NCBI RefSeq assembly: GCF_015351025.1
Contig: NZ_JADKRV010000001.1
Coordinates: 1 to 64,000, forward strand
Length of the DNA: 64,000 nucleotides
Direction: 5' to 3'
DNA from: Curtobacterium sp. VKM Ac-1376
GTDB lineage: Bacteria; Actinomycetota; Actinomycetes; Actinomycetales; Microbacteriaceae
How positions within the stretch are numbered: the first letter of the stretch is position 1; each line of letters begins with the position of its first letter. Below the pieces are notes generated by a model. It saw nothing but the letters and a program-made list of their open reading frames with translations. It made no database searches and had not been told where the DNA came from. Below, piece by piece: positions 52,311 to 60,329 of this stretch. Both the position numbers and the translations under genes were made by a program.

Positions 52311-52352
52311 GGCCTGGAGGCACGGGTCGACCCCGCCACGGGCCTCCAGGCC
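52311..52352 (+). terminator. hairpin after the LacI gene
   Basis: Arms GGCCTGGAGGCACGGG and CCACGGGCCTCCAGGCC pair over most of their length, 9 bp after the LacI stop. A variant of the recurring family in which GGCCT replaces the outer GGACG. Confidence 0.65.
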
Positions 52353-52379
52353 GCCGCCCCGCGGCCCCACGAGCCCACC

Positions 52380-52432
52380 CGCGAAAGCGACAGATCCCCG
52401 CTGACGTTCCGTGGCAGGGTGTCGCTTTCGCG
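52380..52432. promoter_or_regulatory. 13-bp inverted repeat with 27-bp spacer before the second importer
   Basis: CGCGAAAGCGACA (52380-52392) and TGTCGCTTTCGCG (52420-52432) are exact complements, 103 bp before the binding-protein start. The right arm can also fold on itself (GTCGC TTTC GCGAC). It could be two operators for a regulator coded elsewhere or a structured leader. Confidence 0.55.
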
Positions 52433-52534
52433 ACGGCGACGCGGTCCGCCACCACCGCCGCCTGGCGGACAGACCAGGCTCCGCCTGGTTGTGTGGATGC
52501 ACAGGTTCGCAGCACCACACGTCGAGGAGGACGG

Positions 52535-53854
52535 ATGGCCATCGACCGGAGGATGTTCCTGCTCGGGGGAGCGGGGGTGCTGCTGCTCGCCGGTTGCTCC
52601 ACCCGACCCGAGCGCACGCGGGTCGAGGACTGGCCCACCGAACCGCCGGAGGGCGAGGCGACGATCAGCTGGTGGGCGGGCCAGGTTGCGTCGAAGGACG
52701 GCGGCGACCTGCGCCGCCGACTCATCGCGGAGTTCCAGAAGGAGCACCCGAACATCCGGGTGCGCATCGTCAGCGCGCCGAGCGACACCGACACGAACCG
52801 GACGAGCCTGACGACGCAGATCGCCGCGGGCAGCAGCACGCCGGACGTGTACCTCGGCGACGTCGCCTGGCCCGGGCAGTTCGCGAAGAACAAGCTCGCG
52901 ACCCCGGTGAACCAGCTCGTCGGCGAGGACTTCTTCGAGCAGTTCCCGGAGGGCCTCCGGTCGGCGGCGAGCGTCGACGGGACCTACTACATGTTCCCGC
53001 TCTACATCGACGAGTCCTTCTTCCTGTACCGGAAGGACCTGCTCGCCAAGCACTCCCTGCAGGTGCCGGGGTCGTGGGAAGAGGTCCGCGAGACCGCCGC
53101 GAAGCTCGTCGACACGGGTGACGTCAGCTACGGGTTCGCGTTCCAGGGGGACGTCTACGAGGGCCTGACCTGCAACGTCACCGAGTTCGTCGCCGATGCC
53201 GGCGGGTCACTGCTCAACGACGACCTGACGGCGCCTGCGACCACGAGCTCGGAGACGCGGCGCGCGTTCGAGTTCATGCGCTCGCTCGTGACGTCGGGTG
53301 CGTCCCCACGCGCCACCCTGACCTACCAGGAACAGGACACGAACGACGCCTTCTCGGGCGGGCGCGCAGCGTTCCTCCGCAACTGGTCGTACGCCTGGGG
53401 GATCGCGAACGGGCCGGACAGCCAGGTCGCCGGCAAGGTCGGTCTCGCAGCCCGGCCGACGTTCGACGGCATGGACGAGCACCACTCGACGATCGGCGGG
53501 TGGGGGAACTACATCAACCCGCACACCCAGCAGCCCGCGGCGGCGCTGACCTTCGCCAGCTGGATGTCGAGCGAGCCCGCGCAGCAGTTCCTGACGCGTG
53601 AGGGCGGCGTCCTGCCGGCCCGGTCCGCGAGCCTGGTCAGCGAGGACGCGAAGCGGCAGGAGCGGCCCACGTACGACACGGCGGCCGGCATCACGCTCGT
53701 GCCCCGCCCGACGTCGACGGCGTACTACCCGAAGGTCTCGCAGGGCGTGTACCAGAACGGCAACAGCATCCTCGGCGGACAGGCGTCCGTCGACGGCGGT
53801 ACGAGTGCGATGGCCTCCGCCATCTCGCTGGCCCTGCAGGGGGCAGCGCTGTGA
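52535..53854 (+). CDS. ABC transporter sugar-binding lipoprotein
   Basis: A 439-aa binding protein. Its N-terminus has RRMFLLGGAGVLLLAGC, a short signal with twin Arg and a lipobox (LAGC, Cys about 21). Family-1 features: ISWWAGQVASKDGGDLRRRL, YMFPLYIDESFFLYRKDLL, SWEEVRETAAKL, FSGGRAAFLRNWSYAW and TIGGWGNYIN. GAGGAGG just before the ATG is a strong ribosome site. It opens a three-gene operon with two permeases; no enzyme follows, so the sugar cannot be inferred. Confidence 0.9.
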   Translation: MAIDRRMFLLGGAGVLLLAGCSTRPERTRVEDWPTEPPEGEATISWWAGQVASKDGGDLRRRLIAEFQKEHPNIRVRIVSAPSDTDTNRTSLTTQIAAGSSTPDVYLGDVAWPGQFAKNKLATPVNQLVGEDFFEQFPEGLRSAASVDGTYYMFPLYIDESFFLYRKDLLAKHSLQVPGSWEEVRETAAKLVDTGDVSYGFAFQGDVYEGLTCNVTEFVADAGGSLLNDDLTAPATTSSETRRAFEFMRSLVTSGASPRATLTYQEQDTNDAFSGGRAAFLRNWSYAWGIANGPDSQVAGKVGLAARPTFDGMDEHHSTIGGWGNYINPHTQQPAAALTFASWMSSEPAQQFLTREGGVLPARSASLVSEDAKRQERPTYDTAAGITLVPRPTSTAYYPKVSQGVYQNGNSILGGQASVDGGTSAMASAISLALQGAAL

Positions 53855-54819
53855 GCGCCGGCACGGCCACACGACCGACACGGCCTGGAGGCGCGGGGCG
53901 CGTCGCTCCGCCGCCCCGGCCGACGGGGCGGTCACGACTCGATCGCATCCGCGCGCGGGGAGCGTGGGGCTTCGCGGCCCCGGCGCTCCTGGTGGTGGCG
54001 GCGGTGACGATCTTCCCGGTCGTGTACTCGGTGGTCCTGAGCTTCGCGGACGTCGAGGTCGGCTACGAGGGCTTCACCATCCAGTCGTTCGGGCTCGACA
54101 ACTACGCAGCCCTGCTGCAGAGCGCCGACTGGTACCGGGCGCTCGGGTTCACCGTGCTCTACACGGTCGTGACGGTCTCGATCGAGCTCGTGCTCGGCAT
54201 GCTCGTCGCCCTGGTGCTCGAGCGGCTCGGGGCCACCCGCGGCTGGATGCTCGCGCTCATGCTCATCCCGTGGTCGCTCGTCACCATCGTCAACGCGCAG
54301 CTGTGGAAGTACATCTACGACAGCACCTACGGCGTCGCGACGTGGTTCTTCGGCCTGTTCGGGGACGCCCCGGTGATCCTCGGCGAACCGGTCCCCGCGA
54401 TCACCGGGCTGATGGTCGCGGACATCTGGAAGACCACGCCGTTCGTCGCGATCATCCTGCTCGCCGGCCTGGTGCAGATCTCGGAGGACCACTACGAGGC
54501 CGCCGAGCTCGACGGTGCGAGCACCTGGCAGACGTTCTGGCGCGTGGTGCTCCCGCAGCTCACCCCGACCCTGACGATCGCGGTGCTGTTCCGCATCCTG
54601 CAGGCGTTCGGGGTCTTCGACCTGCCGTTCGTGCTGACGAACGGCGGACCGGGGACCGCCACCCAGTCGCTCGCGATCATGGGCTACAAGGTGCTCTTCC
54701 AGGACATCAACATCGGACCGGGCGCGGCGATCGCGACCTCCACCGCGATCATCGTCGCGGCCGGGTGTCTGCTGTTCCTCCGGGCGTTCCGGAACCAGGC
54801 GAAGGGAGGGGACGACTGA
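53851..54819 (+). CDS. ABC sugar permease, MalF type
   Basis: A 322-aa permease from a GTG overlapping the binding-protein stop. A Pro/Arg-rich N-terminus of about 35 residues leads to six helices (first: FAAPALLVVAAVTIFPVVYS). The EAA loop is YEAAELDGASTWQTFWRVVLP, followed by FDLPFVLTNGGPGTATQ. The DNA for residues 11-30 contains a GGCCTGGAGGCGCGGGGCG stretch like half of the recurring hairpin, here translated. Confidence 0.92.
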   Translation: MSAGTATRPTRPGGAGRVAPPPRPTGRSRLDRIRARGAWGFAAPALLVVAAVTIFPVVYSVVLSFADVEVGYEGFTIQSFGLDNYAALLQSADWYRALGFTVLYTVVTVSIELVLGMLVALVLERLGATRGWMLALMLIPWSLVTIVNAQLWKYIYDSTYGVATWFFGLFGDAPVILGEPVPAITGLMVADIWKTTPFVAIILLAGLVQISEDHYEAAELDGASTWQTFWRVVLPQLTPTLTIAVLFRILQAFGVFDLPFVLTNGGPGTATQSLAIMGYKVLFQDINIGPGAAIATSTAIIVAAGCLLFLRAFRNQAKGGDD

Positions 54820-55667
54820 TGCCCCGTCACCGTGTCCGCAAGGGCTGGCGGAAGTGGATCAACACCGTCAACGTCAGCGGTGTCGTGATCGCGGTGCTCA
54901 CCGCACTGCCGCTGTACTGGCTCGTGACGACGTCGCTCAAGCCGGCGGCCGAGATCGGGCAGTCACCGCCCACCGTCTGGCCGCGGTCGTTCACCCTCGA
55001 CAACTTCGTGGTGGCCTTCCGCGACAACGCGCTCGGCCGGTACATGGTGAACAGCGTGATCGTGTCGGTGTCGACGACCGTGATCGTGCTCGCCCTGGCG
55101 TTCCTGGCCGGGTACGCACTGGCCGGTCGGTGGATCCGTGGCCGCACGGCGATCATGACCTCGCTGCTCATGCTCTCGGTGTTCCCGGCGATCGCGGTCC
55201 TGACGCCGCTGTACCTGCTCGAGCGCAACCTCGGCCTGCTCAACTCGTACCCGGGTCTGATCGTGCCGTACGTCGCGTTCAACCTGCCGTTCGCCATCTG
55301 GATCATGCGGAACTACCTGCAGGGGATCCCGTCCACGATCGAGGAGGCGTCGGAGATCGACGGCGCCGGGGCCTGGCGCACGGTGCTCTCGGTGATCCTG
55401 CCGATGGCGAAGCCGGGCCTGTTCACGGTCGGCGTCTTCACGTTCACGGCCTCGTGGAGCGAGTTCCTGATGGCACTGACGTTCAACAGCGAGAACTCGT
55501 TCCGGACGATCCCGGTCGGCATCGCGCTCTTCGGGACGCAGTTCACGGTGCCGTTCGCGCAGATCTTCGCAGCGAGCGTCGCGGCGACGGTGCCGATCGT
55601 CATCCTGGTGCTGGTGTTCCGTCGCTCGATCGTGTCGGGCCTCACCTCGGGAGCAGTCAAGGGCTGA
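54819..55667 (+). CDS. ABC sugar permease, MalG type
   Basis: A 282-aa permease with six helices (first: GVVIAVLTALPLYWLVTTSL), the EAA loop EEASEIDGAGAWRTVLSVILP and the typical ending GLTSGAVKG. The ATG overlaps the previous stop by one base (TGATG), preceded by GAAGGGAGG. Last gene of this importer operon; no ATPase follows. Confidence 0.92.
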   Translation: MPRHRVRKGWRKWINTVNVSGVVIAVLTALPLYWLVTTSLKPAAEIGQSPPTVWPRSFTLDNFVVAFRDNALGRYMVNSVIVSVSTTVIVLALAFLAGYALAGRWIRGRTAIMTSLLMLSVFPAIAVLTPLYLLERNLGLLNSYPGLIVPYVAFNLPFAIWIMRNYLQGIPSTIEEASEIDGAGAWRTVLSVILPMAKPGLFTVGVFTFTASWSEFLMALTFNSENSFRTIPVGIALFGTQFTVPFAQIFAASVAATVPIVILVLVFRRSIVSGLTSGAVKG

Positions 55668-55710
55668 CACCTTGTTGATTCCTCAGGAAGATTCCGCGAG
55701 GATCAGGTCA

Positions 55711-55770
55711 GACGCCGGTGACGACGGCCGGGCCCAACCACCCCGGCCGTCGTCCCAACCGACCGGCGTC
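55711..55770 (+). terminator. nested hairpin between importer and surface operon
   Basis: An inner 12-bp stem (ACGACGGCCGGG at 55721-55732, complement at 55742-55753) lies inside an outer 9-bp stem (GACGCCGGT at 55711-55719, ACCGGCGTC at 55762-55770). It would end the importer transcript. Since the outer arm reaches to 20 bp before the next ATG, it could also act as a leader structure for the surface operon. Confidence 0.6.
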
Positions 55771-55790
55771 TCGGATCAGGAGACACGTCA

Positions 55791-56482
55791 ATGGCTGACA
55801 CCACAGCACGTCCGCGCGCCCGCCGCCGGAACCGAGCCCTCGCCCTCGCAGCCGGAGGGGTCCTCGTCATCGGGGGCGCCGGCTACACACTCGCCTCGTG
55901 GACGGACACCGAGTGGGTGTTCGGCGGCACCGACTCGGGTGGGCCGGCCGTCGGCACCTCGGGGTTCGACGTCGAGCAGAACGTCACGGCGCCCTTCGCC
56001 ACTGGTGACTTCGGATCGGACGCGACGAACCCGGGCCAGGCGCTCCGGTTCACCATCGACGCGCTGGCGCTCTCGCCTGGGACCGCCACCTACGCCCCGT
56101 CGCGCTCCGCACCACCGCAGACTCGATCGCGGGCGACCTCGCCCTCCGGGCCGCGGTGCCGGCGTCCACCGTCACGGTGACGGACGACGACGACCTGCTC
56201 TGGAACGCCCTGCGCGTCCGGGTGGCCGCGACGACGAGCACGGCCGCCGCGTGCGACGCGACCGCGTTCGCCACTCCCGCGAACGTCGTCGCGGACGGCC
56301 CGCTCGCGACGACCGCCGGCTCCGCCGCGCAGCCGCTCGCCGCGGCCGCCGGGTCGACGCAGGTCTACTGCTTCGAGGTGTCGCTGCCACGGTCGCCCAC
56401 GCTGCCGTCGGGCACGACGATCGACGCGCTGCAGGGCCGGACCGCGGCTCCCGCGTGGCAGTTCGCCGCCGAGTCCGACTGA
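55791..56482 (+). pseudogene. SipW-type signal peptide surface protein, apparently frameshifted
   Basis: Two overlapping frames together give one protein of about 230 aa. The first (55791 on) has a SipW-type signal: ARRRNRALALAAGGVLVIGG, then AGYTLASWTDTEW, and continues to SPGTATYAP. The second frame carries on exactly there as PVALRTTADSIAGDL and runs to 56482, ending PAWQFAAESD. The switch falls at the CCCC run 56095-56098; one extra C would restore a single frame. Either the gene is broken, the base call is wrong, or the shift is programmed. AGGAGA before the ATG is a good ribosome site. The intact family is exported and processed by a dedicated signal peptidase, which is coded next. Confidence 0.75.
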
Positions 56483-56489
56483 CGCGGCC

Positions 56490-57074
56490 GTGCGCCGCGC
56501 CACTGCGCCGCCGTCCGGTGCCGCCCTCCCCGCCGAGGACGTCGCAGCGTCCGGTCACCCCGTCGACCGCGCCCGCTCCGTCGACCGCGCCCGCTCCGCA
56601 GTCCTGACGGTCGCCGGGGTGGTCGGGCTCACCTGCCTGCTCGCCTGGGTCGCGGTGGCCCTCACCGGCCTGTCCTTCGTGGTCGTCACCACCGGGTCGA
56701 TGGCGCCGACGATCCCCGCCGGTGGCCTGGCGATCACCCACCGTGTCGCCGCCACCGACGTCGACGAGGGTGACGTCGTCACCGTGCCGCGCCCGGGGTC
56801 GAGCCTGCCCGTCACCCACCGCGTGGTGGCCGTCGAGCCCGTGCCGGGGGACGCGACGGCCCGGTCGCTGACACTCCGCGGCGACGACAACGCGTCGGAC
56901 GACCGTGACCCGTACGTCGTGCGCGAGGCGGGACTGGTCCTGGCGCACACCCCGCTGCTCGGCTCGGTCCTGGTCGCGGTGTCGAGCCCGCCGGCCCGCG
57001 GTCTCGCGGTCGCGGTGGTCGGGGTGCTCGTCGTCTGGGCGTTCTGGCCGGACCGTCGTCGGGACCCGTCGTGA
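56490..57074 (+). CDS. signal peptidase I, SipW (ER-like) type
   Basis: A 194-aa membrane protease. A Pro/Ala-rich start and one helix (about 38-60) precede the catalytic core: Ser70 in VTTGSMAPTIPAG and, in place of the bacterial Lys, His110 in LPVTHRVVAVE. That is the Ser-His dyad of archaeal/ER and SipW-type peptidases. The GDDNASDDRD box follows, then a C-terminal helix (GLAVAVVGVLVVWAFW). It starts at a GTG just after the surface-protein gene and overlaps the next gene by 4 bp. It probably cleaves the SipW-type signal peptides coded at both ends of this operon. Confidence 0.88.
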   Translation: MRRATAPPSGAALPAEDVAASGHPVDRARSVDRARSAVLTVAGVVGLTCLLAWVAVALTGLSFVVVTTGSMAPTIPAGGLAITHRVAATDVDEGDVVTVPRPGSSLPVTHRVVAVEPVPGDATARSLTLRGDDNASDDRDPYVVREAGLVLAHTPLLGSVLVAVSSPPARGLAVAVVGVLVVWAFWPDRRRDPS

Positions 57075-57847
57075 CCCGGCTGCTCGCCGTGCTCGCCGCC
57101 ACCGGCGCCGTGCTCGTCGGAGCAGTCGGCATCGGCACGACGGCGGTCGCGGTCGCCGCGACGGACTGGAGGCCCGCGGGCGAGACCGGCGCGCCGGGGC
57201 GCCTGGTGCTCGACACCGGTCCGACCCCGCTCACCCTGCCGCACCCGACCCGCGGTGCGGACGTCACGTGGCAGGTCCGGACCCGGGTCACCGAACCGGG
57301 GCCCGTCACCCTGGACCTGCACCTGAACGGTGTACGGGCCGTCGCGCTCGCGCCCACGGTGGGGTCCGGACCCGGGTCGGCGGTCGTGCCTGCCGCGGTC
57401 GACCCGGCGCACGGTGTGCTCGTGTCGGTCTCGACCTGCGACCGTTCGTGGCGGGACCCGTCGGACCACCCGGTGTGCGACGGACAGGCCTCGCGCGTCG
57501 TCGCCCCGGTGCGCGTCGCCGACTGGTCCGGTGAGCGAGCCGTGCGGATCCCCGACCCCGACGGCGACGGCACCGCCCACCTGCTCGTCCGACTGTCCCT
57601 CGCCGACCCGACGCTGGGGGCTCCCGCGTCCGCCGCGGTCGGTCTCGGGGTCACCGCCCGCGGCGACGGCCCGGCGGACCAGCGCGCCGTGGAGTCACCG
57701 GCCGCCCCGGGTGCGGACCGGATCGGACCGACCGTCCTCGCGATGACCGGTGGCGGGTTCGCCGGGCCCGTGCTGGTCGCGCTCGCCGCGCTGCTCGCCG
57801 GCATCGCGCTCCGGCTGCGCGGGGCCCGACCCCGGAGCGGCTCGTGA
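57071..57847 (+). CDS. secreted protein with LAxTG sorting signal
   Basis: A 258-aa protein with a signal peptide (residues 1-30, AVLAATGAVLVGAVGIG), a beta-rich middle with two Cys (123 and 136), and a cell-wall sorting signal at the C-terminus: LAMTG at 223-227, a hydrophobic stretch (AGPVLVALAALLAGIAL) and a basic tail (RLRGARPR). LAxTG is the motif of class E sortases in actinobacteria, so the protein is probably attached to peptidoglycan. No sortase is in the window. GTG start overlapping the peptidase stop (GTGA). Not otherwise recognised. Confidence 0.75.
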   Translation: MTRLLAVLAATGAVLVGAVGIGTTAVAVAATDWRPAGETGAPGRLVLDTGPTPLTLPHPTRGADVTWQVRTRVTEPGPVTLDLHLNGVRAVALAPTVGSGPGSAVVPAAVDPAHGVLVSVSTCDRSWRDPSDHPVCDGQASRVVAPVRVADWSGERAVRIPDPDGDGTAHLLVRLSLADPTLGAPASAAVGLGVTARGDGPADQRAVESPAAPGADRIGPTVLAMTGGGFAGPVLVALAALLAGIALRLRGARPRSGS

Positions 57848-59694
57848 GGGGGCGGGCAGCGGTGACCCGCCGTCGTCGGATCGCGGTGACCACGGCCGTC
57901 GTCGTCGCCGTCGCCCTGGTGACCCCGACGGCCGTGCCGAGCACCGCGTCGTGGGTCGACCGCGAGTGGGCGCACGGCGCGGTCGGCACCTCGTCGTTCG
58001 ACTGCGGCACGGATGCGGACTACACGGCGACCGCGTCGAGCCGCTTCCTCGGCGGGAGCATCGCGGGCACGGACCTCGACGACGTGGCCGAGGTCCGCGG
58101 GGTCAGCGTGGCGAAGAGCGGAGCCGAGCCGGCGTCGGTCGAACCGGTCACCGCGCCGGAGCTCGGCACCGACGGACGGCCGTACACCCAGGCCTTCGGC
58201 AACCCCCTCGACGTCGGGCTGCTCGGCGACGTCGCGGGCATCGACCTCACCGGTCTCGGCGTGGGCCTGCCCGGCGGGTCGGCCGGGGCCGTGAACCAGG
58301 TCGCGACCGCCGCGGGCACGGGCGAGGCCGTCGCGGCGTCGGGGCTCGTCGCGGACTCCGGCGGCGTGCTCGTGACCGACAGCACCGCCTCCGGTGACCT
58401 GCCCGACCCGGCCTCGGTGACCATCAGCCGGGCGCTCCCGGGCATCGAGGACGTCACCGACGTCGGACTCGAGGTCGGTGCGGTCGGCGCGAGCGCCCAG
58501 CTCGCCGGGTGCGACGCGATCCGGCAGGACCTGTGGGGCGGGCTCGTGCAGCGGTCCCTCGCTTCGAACCTCCGCGCCGCGGTGCAGGACGTCGCCGACG
58601 ACCCCGTCGCCGTCGGGCTCGACCGTGACTACGGCATCGCGAGCCTCGACCTCACCGTGGACAGTCCGCTCGTCGGGGCGCTCGTCACGGCCGTCGACGA
58701 CACCGTGGTGCAGCTCGACGCCACCGTCGACGCGCTCGGCGGCCGGGACGGACTGCTCGCCCGGACCATCGACCAGGGCGTGCTCGGCGTGCTCGGTGGA
58801 CTGACCGGGAGCCTGGGACTCGGCACGATCGGCGGCACGGTGGAGCTCACCGGCCCGGACCTCGCCGGGGCCGTGGAGCCGCTGCTCGCCGAGCCCGTGC
58901 AGGACCCCGGCGGAACGCTGTCGCTCGACCTCGCCGCCGGCACCGTGCGGGTCGACCTCGCGCACCTGCTCGGCGACGACGCACACGGTCTGAACGACCT
59001 GCCGCCGAACCACGAGGTCGTGCTCGACGCGGCGACGCTCGCGGCACTCGCCGACCGGCTCGGCCAGGTGCTCGACGCCTGGGCGGCGAAGGTCACGGCG
59101 GCGCTCACCACGGCGCTCGGGTCGCTGCACGTGCGCATCGCCCTGACCGCCGACCTCAGCGCCCCGCTCCTGCTCGGCGCCCGCGTGCAGATCGCCACGC
59201 TGTCGATCGGTGTCGACACCGGCGTCGCGGCACTGATGTCCGGCCAGACGAAGCTGTCCGTGGGGGTCGTGCTGCTCGGGCTCGACCTCGGCGGACTCCT
59301 CGGGGTCGTGACCGGGCTCGCGACCACGCTGGTGAACCCCCTGACGCAGGCGGTGGTCGGGACCCTCTCGACCCGGTTGTTCGCCCTGGTCGGCACCCTC
59401 GGCACCACCCTGACGAGCACCGTCGGGGGTCCGGTCGTGCGGGCGCTCGGGACGGTGCTCGCGCGGTTGCCCGGGGTGCTCTCACTGCGGGTGAACGTGC
59501 AGGAGGACACCGCCGCCGGCGCTGCACCGCCGGGACGGGCCACCACCGGCACGTACACGCAGACGGCGCTCCGTCTCACCCTCGCCGACGCGCTCGTACC
59601 CGGTGGCCTGGCCCGGCTGGACCTGGCGACCGCGACCGTCGGCCCGAACGCCGTGTCCCTCGTGGAGGGGGCGTTGCGGCCGCAAGATAGGTAG
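57844..59694 (+). CDS. choice-of-anchor G family surface protein
   Basis: A 616-aa exported protein, fourth gene of the surface operon (4-bp GTGA overlap). The N-terminus is basic and then hydrophobic (RRRRIAVTTAVVVAVALVTP), followed by STASWVDREWAHGAVGTSSF, which parallels the SipW-type start of the first gene (LASWTDTEW...VGTSGF). The body is rich in Gly, Leu, Asp and Val with repeated DLTGLGVGLPGG-like turns and long alternating strands, as in the choice-of-anchor G family known from Microbacteriaceae and relatives. It has no LPxTG-like tail or C-terminal helix. It is probably a structural, fibre- or matrix-like wall component. Confidence 0.78.
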   Translation: MRGRAAVTRRRRIAVTTAVVVAVALVTPTAVPSTASWVDREWAHGAVGTSSFDCGTDADYTATASSRFLGGSIAGTDLDDVAEVRGVSVAKSGAEPASVEPVTAPELGTDGRPYTQAFGNPLDVGLLGDVAGIDLTGLGVGLPGGSAGAVNQVATAAGTGEAVAASGLVADSGGVLVTDSTASGDLPDPASVTISRALPGIEDVTDVGLEVGAVGASAQLAGCDAIRQDLWGGLVQRSLASNLRAAVQDVADDPVAVGLDRDYGIASLDLTVDSPLVGALVTAVDDTVVQLDATVDALGGRDGLLARTIDQGVLGVLGGLTGSLGLGTIGGTVELTGPDLAGAVEPLLAEPVQDPGGTLSLDLAAGTVRVDLAHLLGDDAHGLNDLPPNHEVVLDAATLAALADRLGQVLDAWAAKVTAALTTALGSLHVRIALTADLSAPLLLGARVQIATLSIGVDTGVAALMSGQTKLSVGVVLLGLDLGGLLGVVTGLATTLVNPLTQAVVGTLSTRLFALVGTLGTTLTSTVGGPVVRALGTVLARLPGVLSLRVNVQEDTAAGAAPPGRATTGTYTQTALRLTLADALVPGGLARLDLATATVGPNAVSLVEGALRPQDR

Positions 59695-59761
59695 GTTCCT
59701 GACCTAGCTGCGCATGCTGGACATTCGCCGGGGCGCCGTGCTGCGCGCCCGTAACCTGCCG

Positions 59762-60208
59762 TCAGAGGCTCGGGGCGCCGAGGTCGATGGCCGCGATGAC
59801 GCGGTCGATGATCCGGACGAACCTGCCCCTGTCCCGTTCCGAGAAGGAGGCCATCAGCTCGTGCAGGTGCTTGTTCGTGCCGTCCATCGCGCGCGCGTAG
59901 TCACGGCGAGCGGCATCGGTCAGCTCGATGTGCCGGCTCCGGCCGTCGTCCGGGTTGGGGACGCGGCTGATGTGGCCGCTCTGCTCGAGCCGGTCGACCA
60001 TGCCCGTCACGGCCGGTCCGGTCAGCCCGAGGTGCTTCGACAGGTCCTTCACACGCACCGCACGGCCGGCCTCCTCGGCCCGCGACACGAACTGCAGCAG
60101 CGTCAGGTCCCCGCCGGACACGCCGAGCTGGTCGCGCAGGCGCCCGCGGAGCTCGGAGACCGCGGACTCGAGCCGGGTCAGCGCCGCGTCGAGATCGACA
60201 TCGCTCAC
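59762..60208 (-). CDS. MarR family transcriptional regulator
   Basis: A 148-aa winged-helix regulator: LTLLQFVSRAEEAGRAVRVK, then LSKHLGLTGPAVTGMVDRLE (recognition helix), and wing RVPNPDDGRSRHIELTDAAR. A GTG start is chosen with GGGGAA about 8 bases upstream; the longer frame upstream is antisense to the AraC gene. It is divergent from an AraC-type gene (121-bp gap) and converges on the surface operon. Target and ligand unknown. Confidence 0.88.
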   Translation of the reverse strand: MSDVDLDAALTRLESAVSELRGRLRDQLGVSGGDLTLLQFVSRAEEAGRAVRVKDLSKHLGLTGPAVTGMVDRLEQSGHISRVPNPDDGRSRHIELTDAARRDYARAMDGTNKHLHELMASFSERDRGRFVRIIDRVIAAIDLGAPSL

Positions 60209-60329
60209 GACGGCTTCCCCTCGGTCCGGACCAGGTCCGCGCCACGATACGCCGCGGGCACCCGCCCAGCGTGTCCGGATAACGCGTGTCGTGGAACGCG
60301 CCGGTCCGGCGCCCCGGAGGCGGGGCGAC

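Noticed and set aside
52311..52432. A riboswitch in front of the second importer operon
   Set aside because: The only structures are a terminator-like hairpin and a spaced inverted repeat; no known riboswitch core was recognisable.
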